A stretch of DNA of 57,204 nt, taken from the NCBI RefSeq assembly GCF_000827595.2, contig NZ_LN776192.1:1-57204 (forward strand), written 5' to 3'. The position numbers were made by a program, and so were the translations under genes. The first letter of the stretch is position 1, and every line of letters begins with the position of its first letter. Source of the stretch: Necropsobacter massiliensis. GTDB lineage: Bacteria > Pseudomonadota > Gammaproteobacteria > Enterobacterales > Pasteurellaceae. This document shows positions 33,295-43,244 of this stretch, one piece after another. The notes beneath the pieces were generated by a model. The model saw only the letters and a list, made by a program, of their open reading frames with translations, had not been told where the DNA came from and searched no databases.

Positions 33295-33987
33295 TTACTG
33301 CCCATAATACGCATTTTTACCGTGTTTGCGCAGGTAATGTTTATCCAGCAGAGCCTGTTGCATCGGCGCTAGGTTCGGGTTTAACTGGCGGGCGAACAGG
33401 TTCATATACGCGATTTCTTCCAACACCACCGCATTATGTACCGCATTATCGCCGTCCGTTCCCCAAGCAAACGGACCGTGTGAATGCACCAGCACTGCCG
33501 GGATGTCCAGGGGGGCGATGCCCCGCTGTTGGAAGGTCTCAATAATCACATTTCCCGTTTCTAGCTCATAATCGCCCTTGATTTCCGCTTCCGTCATTTT
33601 CCGCGTACAAGGAATTTCACCGTAAAAATAATCCGCATGCGTGGTGCCGGCAGCTATCAAACCTTCGCCTGCTTGCGCCCAAACGGTAGCATGGCGTGAA
33701 TGGGTATGGACGATACCGCCGATTTCCTCAAACTGACGATACAACGCTAAATGCGTTGCGGTGTCCGACGACGGCTTTTTCTCGCCCCACACTTTGTTGC
33801 CGGCTAAATCCACAAGCACGATATCGTCCGCCGTCATGCTCTCATAGTCCACTCCTGACGGTTTAATCGCCACCAAGCCCGATTCCCGGTCAATTTCACT
33901 CACATTGCCCCAGGTAAAGGTCACCAAATGATGTGCCGGCAACGCCAAGTTTGCCTTTAACACGCGTTCACGTAATGCCGCTAACAT
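33295..33987 (-). CDS. ulaF: L-ribulose-5-phosphate 4-epimerase, copy 1
   Basis: The 230-residue class II aldolase/AraD-family protein starts [20 protein letters not shown]. Motifs are [21 protein letters not shown], the zinc-binding [12 protein letters not shown] and [11 protein letters not shown]. It converts L-ribulose-5-phosphate to D-xylulose-5-phosphate. The start was set at 33987, where the ATG overlaps the ulaE stop by 7 bp; the frame is open further upstream only because it overlaps ulaE. The protein is identical to copy 2 over its whole proper length. Confidence 0.93.
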   Translation of the reverse strand: MLAALRERVLKANLALPAHHLVTFTWGNVSEIDRESGLVAIKPSGVDYESMTADDIVLVDLAGNKVWGEKKPSSDTATHLALYRQFEEIGGIVHTHSRHATVWAQAGEGLIAAGTTHADYFYGEIPCTRKMTEAEIKGDYELETGNVIIETFQQRGIAPLDIPAVLVHSHGPFAWGTDGDNAVHNAVVLEEIAYMNLFARQLNPNLAPMQQALLDKHYLRKHGKNAYYGQ

Positions 33988-34841
33988 GCCAATCCCCCTT
34001 CTTTCATCTTCTCTTCTATCCAGCGACGGGCGTTGATAATCTCCACCAACGGCTCCGACGCTTTTTCTGTCCACATTTCGATTAAAAACGCACCGCGGTA
34101 ATTTAACTGCGATAGCACCTTAAAACAGTCGGCAAAATCCACGCAACCCTCGCCGAACGGTACATCGCGGAATTGACCGGCACTGCTTTCCGTCACCTTA
34201 TAAGTGTCTTTTAAATGAATCGCCGAGATTTTATCAATGCCCAGTTTCAGCTCTTCTGCCACATTATCATTCCAGGCTGATAAATTGCCGACATCCGGGT
34301 ACACCGTAAACCACGGCGAGGCAATCAGTTTATCCCACTGCTTCCAGCGTGAAATCGAGCTCATAAACCGTGTGTCCATTATCTCCACCGCCAAGCTCAC
34401 CTGATGGTTCGCCGCCAGTTCAACCGCCCATTCCAGCCCTTGCTGAAAACGGGCGATAGTGCCCTCGTCTTGTTCTTCGTAATAGACATCATAGCCCGCC
34501 AGCTGAATGGTACGTATCCCCACATCCACCGCCAGTCGAACGGCTTTGTCCATGATGTCATAAGCCTGCCGGTGAGTGGCTTCATCATGACTGCCGAATG
34601 GAAAACGTCGGTGTCCAGACAGGCACATGGACGGCACCGTGATGCCAGAATCCAACACCGCACGCACGAAATCCAGCCGCTGCGCCTTACTCCAGTTTAA
34701 CCGCGCCAGCCGCTCGTCGGTTTCATCGATTGACATTTCCACGAAATCAAAGCCGCAGGCTTTGGCAACCGCCAAACGTGCCGACCAATCGATATCTTTC
34801 GGCAACGCTTTTTCGTAAATCCCCAGTTTATGTTTTCTCAC
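33981..34841 (-). CDS. ulaE: L-xylulose-5-phosphate 3-epimerase, copy 1
   Basis: The 286-residue xylose-isomerase-like TIM barrel begins [20 protein letters not shown], with [33 protein letters not shown] and [10 protein letters not shown] supplying the metal and substrate ligands of the UlaE family. It converts L-xylulose-5-phosphate to L-ribulose-5-phosphate. The start codon is GTG after AGGAGAACCTT. It follows ulaR by 17 bp. About ten residues differ from copy 2, clustered around residues 90-125. Confidence 0.93.
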   Translation of the reverse strand: MRKHKLGIYEKALPKDIDWSARLAVAKACGFDFVEMSIDETDERLARLNWSKAQRLDFVRAVLDSGITVPSMCLSGHRRFPFGSHDEATHRQAYDIMDKAVRLAVDVGIRTIQLAGYDVYYEEQDEGTIARFQQGLEWAVELAANHQVSLAVEIMDTRFMSSISRWKQWDKLIASPWFTVYPDVGNLSAWNDNVAEELKLGIDKISAIHLKDTYKVTESSAGQFRDVPFGEGCVDFADCFKVLSQLNYRGAFLIEMWTEKASEPLVEIINARRWIEEKMKEGGLAC

Positions 34842-34858
34842 AAGGTTCTCCTGTATGA

Positions 34859-35602
34859 TTATGCGGTAATCACTTGTAAGCCTTTTTCCCGCAGCGCTTT
34901 GATTATATTGGGATCGGCCTCTTTGCCGGTGATTAACGTATTGATATTTTTTAGTTCCGTGAACAGCATACCGACCGCGCTACCGAGTTTGGAACTGTCC
35001 AGTAACACGACAAGTTTTGTATTTTTTGACAGGATCCGCTGTTCCGAATTAGCGATCAGCATATCGGTTTTGTACAGTCCGTCGGTGGTTAATCCTTTGC
35101 CGCTGGTAAACACAATATTGGCGGCGAAGGTTTCGTCCGTTGCATGTAAAGACAGCATAATCGCCTGACTTTTATTGTACTGCCCGCCCATAATAACGAC
35201 TTGTTCGTGATCATGTTCAATCAGATAATTGGCAAGTGGTAAGAAATTGGTAATAATTTGAATACGGCGATTACATAACACTTCACCGAGCATCATCATG
35301 GTCGAGCCGCAGGTCAGAATCACGCTTTCGCCGTCTTGGCATAATGCGGAGGCGGCCTGGGCAATGCGTTGTTTTTCATCAAAATGATTGATATGTGTTA
35401 GGCGACCGGTCGGTTGCGCTTGCGGCAGGGATTCCACACCGTTTCTGATTTTTATCAAGCGTCCCTGTTGGTTTAATTTTGTAATGTCTCGTCGTGCGGT
35501 TGCAGGAGAAATATTAAGATATTCAATGATTTCCGGCACAGATAACATCTGTTTTTGCGCTAATAGCGCCAATAACTTTTTATGTCTGATTTGTTCATTC
35601 AC
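34859..35602 (-). CDS. ulaR: DeoR-family repressor of ascorbate genes
   Basis: The 247-residue protein has an N-terminal DeoR helix-turn-helix (IIEYLNISPATARRDITKLN) and a DeoRC sensor domain with TCGSTMMMLGE, ITNFLPLANYLIEHDHEQV and MGGQYNKSQAI, strongly like E. coli UlaR. UlaR represses ula genes until L-ascorbate-6-phosphate binds. I chose the GTG at 35602 because AAGGAGG sits 8 bp upstream; an in-frame ATG 33 bp earlier has no such site. It is followed by ulaE-ulaF in one operon, beside divergent ula genes. Confidence 0.9.
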   Translation of the reverse strand: MNEQIRHKKLLALLAQKQMLSVPEIIEYLNISPATARRDITKLNQQGRLIKIRNGVESLPQAQPTGRLTHINHFDEKQRIAQAASALCQDGESVILTCGSTMMMLGEVLCNRRIQIITNFLPLANYLIEHDHEQVVIMGGQYNKSQAIMLSLHATDETFAANIVFTSGKGLTTDGLYKTDMLIANSEQRILSKNTKLVVLLDSSKLGSAVGMLFTELKNINTLITGKEADPNIIKALREKGLQVITA

Positions 35603-35633
35603 GTTGTCGCCCTCCTTAAACCTCACGGCAAGC

Positions 35634-35662
35634 ACATTACAATATCCATTTGCTCAATTCAA
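35634..35662 (-). promoter_or_regulatory. Candidate ulaR promoter
   Basis: On the minus strand TTGAAT (35662-35657) and TAATGT (35639-35634) are separated by 17 bp, lying between the ulaG terminator and ulaR. This would let ulaR-ulaE-ulaF be transcribed apart from ulaG. Confidence 0.55.
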
Positions 35663-35671
35663 TATAAACGG

Positions 35672-35709
35672 GCAAAAAATACACCGCACTTTTGTTGAAA
35701 AAGTGCGGT
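35672..35709 (-). terminator. ulaG terminator made of inverted uptake signals
   Basis: ACCGCACTTTT (35683-35693) and AAAAGTGCGGT (35699-35709) form an 11-bp stem with a 5-nt loop. On the minus strand a T-run follows, so transcripts from ulaG should end here. Confidence 0.8.
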
Positions 35710-35717
35710 CAAATTTG

Positions 35718-36809
35718 TTATAGAATTGATTTGAACGGTACGTTCGGTTCCTGCTCAAAGCAATCATCAAATCCTCTCGGATGATGATATTCAATCAGAT
35801 TTTTATCACGCGGATACACATATTTACCGCCGACTTCCCAAATGAACGGGTGGAATTGATATTGCAGACGATCTTTACGCATACGATAAAGTTCGAGAAT
35901 TTCGTTGGTACTTGCGGTAAAGTTAGTCCAAATATCATGGTGAACCGGAATTACGACTTTCGCGCGCAAACACTCAGCCATACGCAAAATGTCCACGGAA
36001 GTCATTTTATCGGCGATACCGACCGGATTCTCACCGTAGCTGCCCAATGCCACGTCAATATCGTAATCTTTACCGTGTTTGGCATAGTAAATGGAATAAT
36101 GAGAGTCACCGGAATGATAAATATTGCCGCCCGGCGTTTTGATCAGATAATTCACCGCTTTTAAGCCCATTTCCTCATCACTCGGGCAAATACCGTGCAA
36201 TTCGCCGCCGTTTTCTTCCGCCCCGCGCGCCGGCAGAGTCACCAAACAGGTACGATCGAAAGAATCTAATGCGACTAATTCCAGATCTTTAATTTTTACC
36301 GTATCGCCCGGTTTGACGACAACGCAACGTTCCGCTGGCACACCCCATTTTGTCCACATGTCAACGCAATACTGCGGACCGATAAATTTGACATGAGCCA
36401 ATGCCGGGTTCTGAATGACCGCCGCGGCAACATTAACATCAATATGGTCGTTGTGATAATGGGTGGCAACAATGGCGTCAACATTGTTAATGGCAAACGG
36501 ATCCAGTACACCAACGGAATTACGCAAGTTCGGCTGTAATTTGCGTACGCCAGCCATATTCGCCATTTGGTGACCGCGTACCATGTCTTTGACTTTTTTC
36601 GTTGCTTTACCGCGCCCACACCATAAATCAATGCACAGGTTTGCATCTCCCGGTGTTTTTACCCACAAACCGACGCAGCCTAACCACCACATAGCAACAT
36701 TGTTTTCCGGTACTTGTTCCAACTCAATTTCTTCATTTAACCAAGTTCCCCACTCCGGAAAAGTAGACAGAATCCAACTTTCTCTGGTGATTTCATTCAC
36801 TTTGCTCAT
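35718..36809 (-). CDS. ulaG: L-ascorbate-6-phosphate lactonase
   Basis: The 363-residue metallo-beta-lactamase-fold protein begins [29 protein letters not shown], the UlaG signature. Its metal motif HYHNDHID has H117, H119, D121 and H122, and further ligands lie in YHSGDSHYS. It opens the lactone of L-ascorbate-6-phosphate to 3-keto-L-gulonate-6-phosphate in the cytoplasm. It is divergent from the PTS genes across a shared regulatory gap. Confidence 0.95.
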   Translation of the reverse strand: MSKVNEITRESWILSTFPEWGTWLNEEIELEQVPENNVAMWWLGCVGLWVKTPGDANLCIDLWCGRGKATKKVKDMVRGHQMANMAGVRKLQPNLRNSVGVLDPFAINNVDAIVATHYHNDHIDVNVAAAVIQNPALAHVKFIGPQYCVDMWTKWGVPAERCVVVKPGDTVKIKDLELVALDSFDRTCLVTLPARGAEENGGELHGICPSDEEMGLKAVNYLIKTPGGNIYHSGDSHYSIYYAKHGKDYDIDVALGSYGENPVGIADKMTSVDILRMAECLRAKVVIPVHHDIWTNFTASTNEILELYRMRKDRLQYQFHPFIWEVGGKYVYPRDKNLIEYHHPRGFDDCFEQEPNVPFKSIL

Positions 36810-36983
36810 AGCATCTCCTCATATACCCAACTAACGAAATAATCACAACAAATCATAAACAATCATTATGTTTTTGTAAATAGATTTAAACCAGAAATTC
36901 CAGAATTATATTTAATATATTGTTTTATATATAAATAAACAAAAGTAAAGTTGAATCCTTATTTAATAAGGAATACTAAAAAG

Positions 36984-36999
36984 TGTGACAATAATCACA
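36984..36999. promoter_or_regulatory. CRP-cAMP site between ulaG and ulaA
   Basis: TGTGA-CAATAA-TCACA is a perfect CRP core with 6-bp spacing, inside the 331-bp ulaG-ulaA divergent gap (36810-37140). The gap otherwise holds AT-rich DNA and several AATCAT motifs and no gene. Confidence 0.85.
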
Positions 37000-37021
37000 T
37001 ATTGTCAAAAATAATCTTTTC

Positions 37022-37045
37022 AATCATATTTGAAATGCTATGATT
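37022..37045. promoter_or_regulatory. Candidate UlaR operator
   Basis: AATCATA (37022-37028) and its complement TATGATT (37039-37045) flank 10 bp. AATCAT also occurs at 36851, 36861 and 37097 in the same gap. A DeoR-family repressor often uses several such half-sites; the UlaR assignment is inferred. Confidence 0.45.
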
Positions 37046-37140
37046 AGTCCCGCTTGATTGTCGTTTGAAAGCGGTAAGCCGTCATATGCTTATGCAAATC
37101 ATCATAAAATTTTATATAAACGATTAAAAAGAGGTTGATT

Positions 37141-38937
37141 ATGGAAACGCTCTATAACCTATTTCTGGGCTTTAATGCTCAGGTTCTGTCTAAAGCACCT
37201 TTTTTATTGGGGATTGTTGCCTGCCTCGGCTACATTCTTCTGAAAAAAGATACCACCACAATCATTAAAGGCACAATCAAAACGATTGTGGGTTTTATGA
37301 TGGTGCAGGTCGGTTCCGGCGTACTGACATCAAGTTTTAAACCTATTATTGAGAAACTGTCCGAATTCCATGGATTAACCGGTGCGGTGATCGACCCTTA
37401 CACCAGTATGCAATCCACCATCGAAACCATGGGAGAAAATTACGGTTGGGTCGGCTATGCCGTCCTGCTGGCACTGGCGCTAAACATTTTATTGGTGGTG
37501 TTCAGACGCATCACCGGTATCCGCACCATTATGCTTACCGGGCATATCATGTTCCAGCAAGCAGGATTAGTTGCGGTGTTTTATATGATCATTGGCGCAT
37601 CTATGTGGGAGACGGTGATTTATACCGCAGTGCTGATGGCGCTCTATTGGGGCATTTCGTCGAATATTATGTATAAACCGACTCAGGCGGTAACCGGCGG
37701 GGCGGGATTTTCTATCGGACATCAGCAGCAAATCGCCTCTTGGGTTGCCACTAAATTAGCGCCTAAACTAGGTGATAAAAATGACAGTGTAGATAATATG
37801 AAACTGCCTAAATGGCTGCATATTTTCCATGACAGCATTTCTGCAACGGCATTGGTGATGACAGTCTTTTTCGGCATTATTTTGCTTTCTTTTGGTCTGA
37901 ATAATTTACAAACTATGGCAGGAAAAACGCACTGGTTTATGTATATTCTTGAGACTGGGCTGAAATTCGCGGTGGCGATTCAGGTGATCGTAACCGGGGT
38001 ACGTATGTTCGTGGCCGAATTGTCGGAAGCCTTCAAGGGGATTTCCGAACGGGTGATTCCAAATTCCGTACTGGCTATCGACTGTGCCGCCATTTATGCG
38101 TTCTCACCAAATGCCATGGTGTTCGGTTTTATGTGGGGGGCAATCGGTCAGTTTGTTGCGGTTGGTATTTTACTGGCTGTCGGCGCACCAGTGCTTATTA
38201 TTCCAGGCTTTATTCCGATGTTTTTCTCCAACGCCACTATCGGTGTATTTGCCAATCAGTTCGGCGGTTGGAAAGCCGTATTGAAAATCTGTTTTGTGAT
38301 GGGCATTATTGAAGTGCTCGGTTCCGCTTGGGTTATTCATTTATTAGCGACACAGGGCACGGAATTTAATGGCTGGATGGGAATGGCCGACTGGGCGTTA
38401 TTCTTCCCGCCGGTATTACAAGGGATTGTCAGTATTCCGGGATTCTTCTTTGTAATTTTGGCGTTATCTATGGTTTATATGTTCTTTGCTTCACGTCGTC
38501 TGCGTGCGGATGAAGCAGCGGCGGCGCTTGCCGGAAAAACGCTGGAGCAAATGGACGGCTATGATTTAGATAATGAACCTGAGGCGGCGGCCAACCAACA
38601 GCCTGTGCAACAAAGCACAACGGCGACCTCCGATAAGGCGATACGTATTCTTGCGGTATGTGGTTCCGGACAAGGTTCGTCCATGATGATGAAAATGAAG
38701 ATTAAAGGATATCTGGATAAAAAAGGTATTCCGAATGTCATGGACTCATGTGCGGTAACAGATTATAAAAGCAGACTGGACAGTGTGGATATTATCGTTT
38801 GTTCCAGACATTTACAGGACGAAATCGTCGTAAATAATGATAATATTTCGGTACTCGGTGTACAGAATATGCTAAATCCAAATTCATTCGGTGATGAATT
38901 ACAGGCATTGATCAATAAACGTAACACACGCGCCTGA
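37141..38937 (+). CDS. ulaA: L-ascorbate PTS EIIC-EIIB fusion protein
   Basis: The 598-residue protein joins a membrane EIIC of the UlaA/SgaT type (about residues 1-465; [20 protein letters not shown], many hydrophobic helices) to an EIIB domain (about 500-598) through a Gln/Ala-rich linker ([19 protein letters not shown]). The EIIB phosphocysteine is C507 in [12 protein letters not shown]. In E. coli the two are separate, UlaA and UlaB. It imports and phosphorylates L-ascorbate. The start was set at the ATG after AAAGAGGTTGATT; an in-frame TTG lies 6 bp upstream. Confidence 0.93.
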   Translation: METLYNLFLGFNAQVLSKAPFLLGIVACLGYILLKKDTTTIIKGTIKTIVGFMMVQVGSGVLTSSFKPIIEKLSEFHGLTGAVIDPYTSMQSTIETMGENYGWVGYAVLLALALNILLVVFRRITGIRTIMLTGHIMFQQAGLVAVFYMIIGASMWETVIYTAVLMALYWGISSNIMYKPTQAVTGGAGFSIGHQQQIASWVATKLAPKLGDKNDSVDNMKLPKWLHIFHDSISATALVMTVFFGIILLSFGLNNLQTMAGKTHWFMYILETGLKFAVAIQVIVTGVRMFVAELSEAFKGISERVIPNSVLAIDCAAIYAFSPNAMVFGFMWGAIGQFVAVGILLAVGAPVLIIPGFIPMFFSNATIGVFANQFGGWKAVLKICFVMGIIEVLGSAWVIHLLATQGTEFNGWMGMADWALFFPPVLQGIVSIPGFFFVILALSMVYMFFASRRLRADEAAAALAGKTLEQMDGYDLDNEPEAAANQQPVQQSTTATSDKAIRILAVCGSGQGSSMMMKMKIKGYLDKKGIPNVMDSCAVTDYKSRLDSVDIIVCSRHLQDEIVVNNDNISVLGVQNMLNPNSFGDELQALINKRNTRA

Positions 38938-38983
38938 TAACCTTTACCTCTGAATTAACGGTAAAACTCACTAAGGAGAAAAA

Positions 38984-39451
38984 ATGTTAAAACAATCTCT
39001 TATTGACAATAACTCGATTAAATTGCATCAATCCGCTGCGAGCTGGCAGGAAGCGATTAAAATCGCTATAGATATGCTGATTGCATCCGGTGCGGTAGAA
39101 CCGCGTTACTATGATCGTATTATTGAAGGTATCACAAATATCGGTCCTTATATTATTCTAGCCCCCGGTCTGGCAATGCCTCATGCTCGACCAGAGGACG
39201 GCGTGCTCAAGACTGCATTTTCGTTGGTAACATTTGATACACCGATACATTTTGACGGTGAAAGCGATCCCGTATATATGATGATCGCACTGGCTGGCAG
39301 CGACAGCGATAAACATATGGAAGGGTTAATGGAGATCACTCAGGTACTGGACGATCCGGACAGTGAAACTGGGGTGAATATCGACAAATTCCTGCGTTGC
39401 AACAGTGCGGACGAAATTTTAGCGGTTATTGACACCGCACTTGAAGGATAA
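38984..39451 (+). CDS. ulaC: L-ascorbate PTS EIIA component
   Basis: The 155-residue protein has a PTS EIIA type 2 domain. The phosphorylated His is H67 in GLAMPHARPEDGV. It relays phosphate from HPr to the EIIB domain of the preceding gene product. It lies 46 bp after ulaA and 44 bp before ulaD, in one operon. An uptake signal overlaps its 3' end (39431). Confidence 0.93.
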   Translation: MLKQSLIDNNSIKLHQSAASWQEAIKIAIDMLIASGAVEPRYYDRIIEGITNIGPYIILAPGLAMPHARPEDGVLKTAFSLVTFDTPIHFDGESDPVYMMIALAGSDSDKHMEGLMEITQVLDDPDSETGVNIDKFLRCNSADEILAVIDTALEG

Positions 39452-39495
39452 CACTTAAGCATATCGGATAATTTAAATTCAGGAGAGATTTAATC

Positions 39496-40170
39496 ATGAC
39501 TAAACCATTACTGCAAATTGCCCTTGATTCCCTCACCCTCGAAAAAGCGGTTGCTGACGCCAAACAGGCGGAAAGTCAGGTTGAGGTAATTGAAGTGGGC
39601 ACCATTCTCGCTTGCGCCGAAGGTATGAAAGCGGTTTCTACGCTGCGTGCTTTGCATCCGAATCATATTATCGTATGCGATTTAAAAACCACCGACGGTG
39701 GAGCGATTCTGGCTAAAATGGCTTTTGACGCGGGTGCCGATTGGCTGACCGTTTCCGCTGCCGCCCATCCGGCGACGAAAGCTGCCTGTAAAAAAGTCGC
39801 GGATGAATTTAATGCCGCTCATCCCGAATTAAAAGTGAAAAAAGAAATTCAAATCGAAATTTATGGCAACTGGACGTTGGAAGATGCCAAAGACTGGGTT
39901 GAGTTAGGGGTAAAACAGGCGATTTATCACCGCTCCCGTGATGCGGAACTGGCCGGCAAAGGTTGGACGGTACAAGATGTGGAATTAATGCAACAGCTTG
40001 CCGAGTTAGGTCTTGAGCTTTCCATTACCGGTGGTATTGTGCCGGAAGACATTCACCTATTTCAACAGATCAAAAACGCTAAAGCCTTTATCGCCGGTCG
40101 TGCCTTAGTGGGTGCCAAAGGCAAGGAAACCGCACAGGCTATTCGCGCCGAAATTGAGAAATACTGGTAA
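39496..40170 (+). CDS. ulaD: 3-keto-L-gulonate-6-phosphate decarboxylase
   Basis: The 224-residue protein belongs to the OMP-decarboxylase suprafamily: LLQIALDSLTLEKA, the catalytic-metal region CDLKTTDGGAILAKMAFDAGADW, and a phosphate-binding end SITGGIVPEDIHLF with IAGRALVGA. It forms L-xylulose-5-phosphate. It is the only intact copy in the window and so must serve both the ascorbate and diketogulonate routes here. The start follows CAGGAGAGATTTAATC. A terminator follows. Confidence 0.95.
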   Translation: MTKPLLQIALDSLTLEKAVADAKQAESQVEVIEVGTILACAEGMKAVSTLRALHPNHIIVCDLKTTDGGAILAKMAFDAGADWLTVSAAAHPATKAACKKVADEFNAAHPELKVKKEIQIEIYGNWTLEDAKDWVELGVKQAIYHRSRDAELAGKGWTVQDVELMQQLAELGLELSITGGIVPEDIHLFQQIKNAKAFIAGRALVGAKGKETAQAIRAEIEKYW

Positions 40171-40193
40171 TGATACTGCCGAGTAAAATGAAT

Positions 40194-40223
40194 ATAGCCT
40201 CTGCAATCGGAGGCTATTTTTTC
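40194..40223 (+). terminator. ulaACD terminator
   Basis: ATAGCCTC (40194-40201) pairs with GAGGCTAT (40210-40217), followed by a T-run. Confidence 0.9.
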
Positions 40224-40234
40224 GCACTGTTCAT

Positions 40235-41035
40235 TTAATGGGCATGATCATCGGCAGAATAGCCCAGCTCAAGAGAAATATCACGGGCAGTCTGGGCGAT
40301 TTCTCGGAAGAAAAACTGTATGCCTAATTGCTGTAATTTATAAATTGACATCGATACCGACACCGAATAATCTACATTGCCGAAAAAATCAAATATCGGA
40401 CAGGCAAGACATACCACACCTAATTCATTTTCTTCCTTATCCATGGCAAACTGTTTTTTACGAATATCGGTCAATTCTTTACGCATTTCTTCCAGTTCGG
40501 TTACCGTATTATGGGTGAGCTTGCAAATAATATCCTGATGAGACGCCCAATAATCTTCCAGATAACCGCTATTTTTATCGTAGGCAAGATAAATTTTCCC
40601 CATTGCGGAGCAATATAATTGGAGATGTTGCCCGATATATGCCCGTGTTCTGAGCATACCTACCGTCGGTTCCAGCTTATAAATCATTATCGCCCGTTCG
40701 CCTTCCCGTTTGGAAAAGTTTACGGTTTCGCCGAGTACCAGATTAAGCTTTTCTAAATGAGGCGCGGCAATATGAATAATATTCATTGAAGAAAGCACCT
40801 TCTGACCAAGGCTCAGGCATTTCGTGGTTAAACGATAACTACCGACCGAACCGGCGGCCTGCACATAATCTTCACTTTGCAATCCCTGCAATAAACGGTG
40901 TACGGTACTTTTATTCAACTCCGCCATTTCGGCTAGTTTCGCCAGCGGACAGCCATTAGGAAAATTACTTAAAATATCAAGAATGCGTAATCCGCGAATT
41001 AAACTTTGATTACCGCCCTGCTTTTCATCCGCCAT
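40235..41035 (-). CDS. yiaJ: IclR-family regulator of the diketogulonate operon (YiaJ/PlaR-like)
   Basis: The 266-residue protein has an IclR winged helix (SLIRGLRILDILSNFPNGCP, LAEMAELNKSTVHRLLQGLQ) and an IclR effector domain (VNFSKREGERAIMIYKL, LYCSAMGKIYLAY). It is divergent from yiaK across a 242-bp gap, the arrangement of E. coli yiaJ-yiaK, where YiaJ represses the operon. The effector in this organism is not shown. Confidence 0.88.
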   Translation of the reverse strand: MADEKQGGNQSLIRGLRILDILSNFPNGCPLAKLAEMAELNKSTVHRLLQGLQSEDYVQAAGSVGSYRLTTKCLSLGQKVLSSMNIIHIAAPHLEKLNLVLGETVNFSKREGERAIMIYKLEPTVGMLRTRAYIGQHLQLYCSAMGKIYLAYDKNSGYLEDYWASHQDIICKLTHNTVTELEEMRKELTDIRKKQFAMDKEENELGVVCLACPIFDFFGNVDYSVSVSMSIYKLQQLGIQFFFREIAQTARDISLELGYSADDHAH

Positions 41036-41101
41036 AGTAAACCTCTCTTAAAGCGAATTTTTCATCAATGCCGGAATTATAATATCAAAATATCATTTTA
41101 C

Positions 41102-41142
41102 ATATTGAAATCCAATATACACAAAATGCGATCAAGATCACA
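41102..41142. promoter_or_regulatory. Candidate YiaJ operator and CRP site before yiaK
   Basis: ATATTG-AAATC-CAATAT (41102-41118) is an inverted repeat of the size used by IclR-type regulators. TGCGA-TCAAGA-TCACA (41127-41142) matches the CRP core at 9 of 10 positions. Both lie in the yiaJ-yiaK gap (41036-41277), which otherwise holds no gene. Confidence 0.65.
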
Positions 41143-41277
41143 AATCCGGAAAATAATATATAACTATATGATTTTAATGTATTTATTATTCTCTTATTTC
41201 GTTGACATTATAAAGGTTGAGTCTTAAATTATAAAATGTAATTCCACTATATGAAATTTAAAATCAAAGAGGTCTCT

Positions 41278-42276
41278 ATGAAAGTGTCTTACGATGAATT
41301 AAAAGCCGAATTTAAACGTGTTTTGCTTGCACGTCATGTGCGTGAAGATATCGCCGAAGATTGTGCAAGCTTGTTTGCCGATACCACTCAGGCGGGCGCT
41401 TACTCACACGGTGTAAATCGCTTCCCGCGCTTTATTCAACAACTGGAAAAAGGCGATGTTATTCCTGAAGCCGAACCGACCAAAGTACTTTCATTAGGCG
41501 CCATTGAACAATGGGACGCTCATCAGGCTATCGGTAATCTAACTGCCCGGAAGATGATGGACAGAGCAATGGAAATCGCCGATCAGTTCGGTATCGGTGT
41601 GGTGGCGCTGAAAAATGCTAATCACTGGATGCGTGGCGGTGGTTACGGCTGGCAGGCGGCAGAAAAAGGTTATATCGGTATTTGCTGGACAAACGCACTG
41701 GCGGTGATGCCGCCTTGGGGGGCAAAAGAATGCCGTATCGGCACCAACCCTTTAATTATCGCCGTGCCGAGCAACCCGATTACCATGGTTGATATGTCTT
41801 GTTCCATGTATTCTTACGGTATGCTGGAAGTCAATCGTTTAGCTGGCAGACAAACCTTTGTTGATGCGGGTTTTGATGATGACGGTAATCTGACGAAAGA
41901 TCCGGCAACCGTAGAAAAAAACCGCCGGCTATTGCCGATGGGTTTCTGGAAAGGTTCCGGTCTTTCTATCGTACTGGATATGATTGCGACATTGCTGTCT
42001 AACGGTTTATCCACAGCGGAAGTTACGGAAGAAAAAGATGATGAATATTGCGTATCGCAGGTATTTATCGCCATTGAAGTGGATCGCTTGATCGACGGCA
42101 AAACCAAAGATGAAAAACTGCAACGCATTATGGATTACGTTAAAACCGCAGAAAGAGCGGATCCGAATGTTGAAGTTCGTCTGCCGGGACATGAGTTCAC
42201 GGCTATTCTGGCGGATAACAAAGCAAACGGTATTCCGGTGGATGATACCGTATGGGCTAAACTCAAATCATTATAG
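41278..42276 (+). CDS. yiaK: 2,3-diketo-L-gulonate reductase
   Basis: The 332-residue protein, exactly the E. coli YiaK/DlgD length from this start, is an LDH2/MDH2-type NAD(P)H oxidoreductase: [52 protein letters not shown] and [16 protein letters not shown]. It reduces 2,3-diketo-L-gulonate to 3-keto-L-gulonate. The start ATG follows AAAGAGGTCTCT; the frame runs 27 bp further upstream without a ribosome site. It is first in the yiaKLMNO-lyxK-ulaEF operon. Confidence 0.93.
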   Translation: MKVSYDELKAEFKRVLLARHVREDIAEDCASLFADTTQAGAYSHGVNRFPRFIQQLEKGDVIPEAEPTKVLSLGAIEQWDAHQAIGNLTARKMMDRAMEIADQFGIGVVALKNANHWMRGGGYGWQAAEKGYIGICWTNALAVMPPWGAKECRIGTNPLIIAVPSNPITMVDMSCSMYSYGMLEVNRLAGRQTFVDAGFDDDGNLTKDPATVEKNRRLLPMGFWKGSGLSIVLDMIATLLSNGLSTAEVTEEKDDEYCVSQVFIAIEVDRLIDGKTKDEKLQRIMDYVKTAERADPNVEVRLPGHEFTAILADNKANGIPVDDTVWAKLKSL

Positions 42277-42288
42277 ACAGGTGATGCG

Positions 42289-42765
42289 ATGTTTTTCGGA
42301 CATATCTCAAAAATTAATCTGAATGAGTATCCTAAGGCGATTCAAGTTGCACTTGAATACCTGAAAAATACTGACTTCGATAAATTAGAAACCGGACGTT
42401 ATACACTTAAAGGCGATTTGATTTATGTGCAGGTGCTGGATTTGGAAACCAAACCGAAAGCGGAAAACTTGCCGGAAATCCACCGCACTTTTTTAGATGT
42501 GCAATATTTGCATGCCGGTAAAGAACGAATCGGGGTCGCCCCCGATTTAGGGACCAATGAAATTGCAATACCGTACAATGCCGAACGCGATATTCTTTTC
42601 TATAAAAATGTGCAAGGCGAAAGCGAGTTAATTATGCGGCCGGGCAGCTTCGCCGTATTTTTCCCGGAAGATATACACCGCCCGGCATGTATAGACGGAG
42701 AAAGCAGTAACATTCGTAAAGTCGTTGTCAAGATTGCAATCAGTGAAATTCGAGGTGACTTATGA
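42289..42765 (+). CDS. yiaL: YhcH/YjgK/YiaL family protein
   Basis: The 158-residue cupin-like protein carries DVQYLHAGKERIGVAP, FYKNVQGESELIMRPGSFAVFFPEDIHRPAC and a conserved His and acidic set typical of the DUF386 family. Its reaction is not settled; sugar anomer or isomer handling is proposed for relatives. It overlaps yiaM by 4 bp (ATGA), so the two are translationally coupled. An uptake signal lies inside (42482). Confidence 0.88.
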   Translation: MFFGHISKINLNEYPKAIQVALEYLKNTDFDKLETGRYTLKGDLIYVQVLDLETKPKAENLPEIHRTFLDVQYLHAGKERIGVAPDLGTNEIAIPYNAERDILFYKNVQGESELIMRPGSFAVFFPEDIHRPACIDGESSNIRKVVVKIAISEIRGDL

Positions 42766-43244
42766 AATCAGTTGCGATGTTTATCGGGAAAACGTTGGAG
42801 ATATTGGTTGTCGTGATTCTGGCGGTGATGTCAACGTTGGTATTTTTGAATGTTGTTTTGCGTTATGGCTTTAACAGCAGTATTAATGTCACGGAGGAAG
42901 TCTCCCGTTATATGTTCGTTTGGCTGGTATTTCTGGCGGCGATTCTTGCCTTTAACGACAACCAACATGTTAATGTCACCATTCTGACCGACAAACTCTC
43001 TCCGCTAAAACAAAAAGTGCTGCGATTATTTACCGATACGGCGATGCTTTTTTGCTGTTATCTCATTATTGACGGCAGCTGGATTCAATTCCAACTTAAT
43101 CTTAACAATTTAGCGCCTATTTCAGGCTTACCGCAGGGACTGACTTATCTTGCCAGTGTGATCGCCGGTCTTGGCATCGGTATTTTAATCCTTATCCGAA
43201 TTGTTACATCCATCGGCGAGTTTATTAAAGGAGCGAAACAATGA
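42762..43244 (+). CDS. yiaM: TRAP transporter small membrane subunit (DctQ type)
   Basis: The 160-residue protein has four predicted helices and the DctQ-family stretch FLNVVLRYGFNSSINVTEEVSRYMFVWLVFLAA. Together with YiaN and YiaO it takes up 2,3-diketo-L-gulonate driven by an ion gradient in the family. It overlaps both neighbours by 4 bp (ATGA junctions). Confidence 0.92.
   Translation: MKSVAMFIGKTLEILVVVILAVMSTLVFLNVVLRYGFNSSINVTEEVSRYMFVWLVFLAAILAFNDNQHVNVTILTDKLSPLKQKVLRLFTDTAMLFCCYLIIDGSWIQFQLNLNNLAPISGLPQGLTYLASVIAGLGIGILILIRIVTSIGEFIKGAKQ

Larger units (their letters stand above)
33295..34856 (-). repeat. Left inverted repeat (ulaE-ulaF copy 1), 1562 bp
   Basis: This segment matches 47079-48640 in opposite orientation, from ATACAGGAGAACCTTGTGAG to the ulaF stop. 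Identity ends abruptly at both sides. The ulaF half differs at only about three bases by my reading; the middle of ulaE differs more. Confidence 0.92.

Noticed and set aside
33189-33545. Plus-strand open frame of 118 codons over ulaF and the ulaD remnant
   Set aside because: It is antisense to a real gene and a pseudogene, and its product resembles no family I know.
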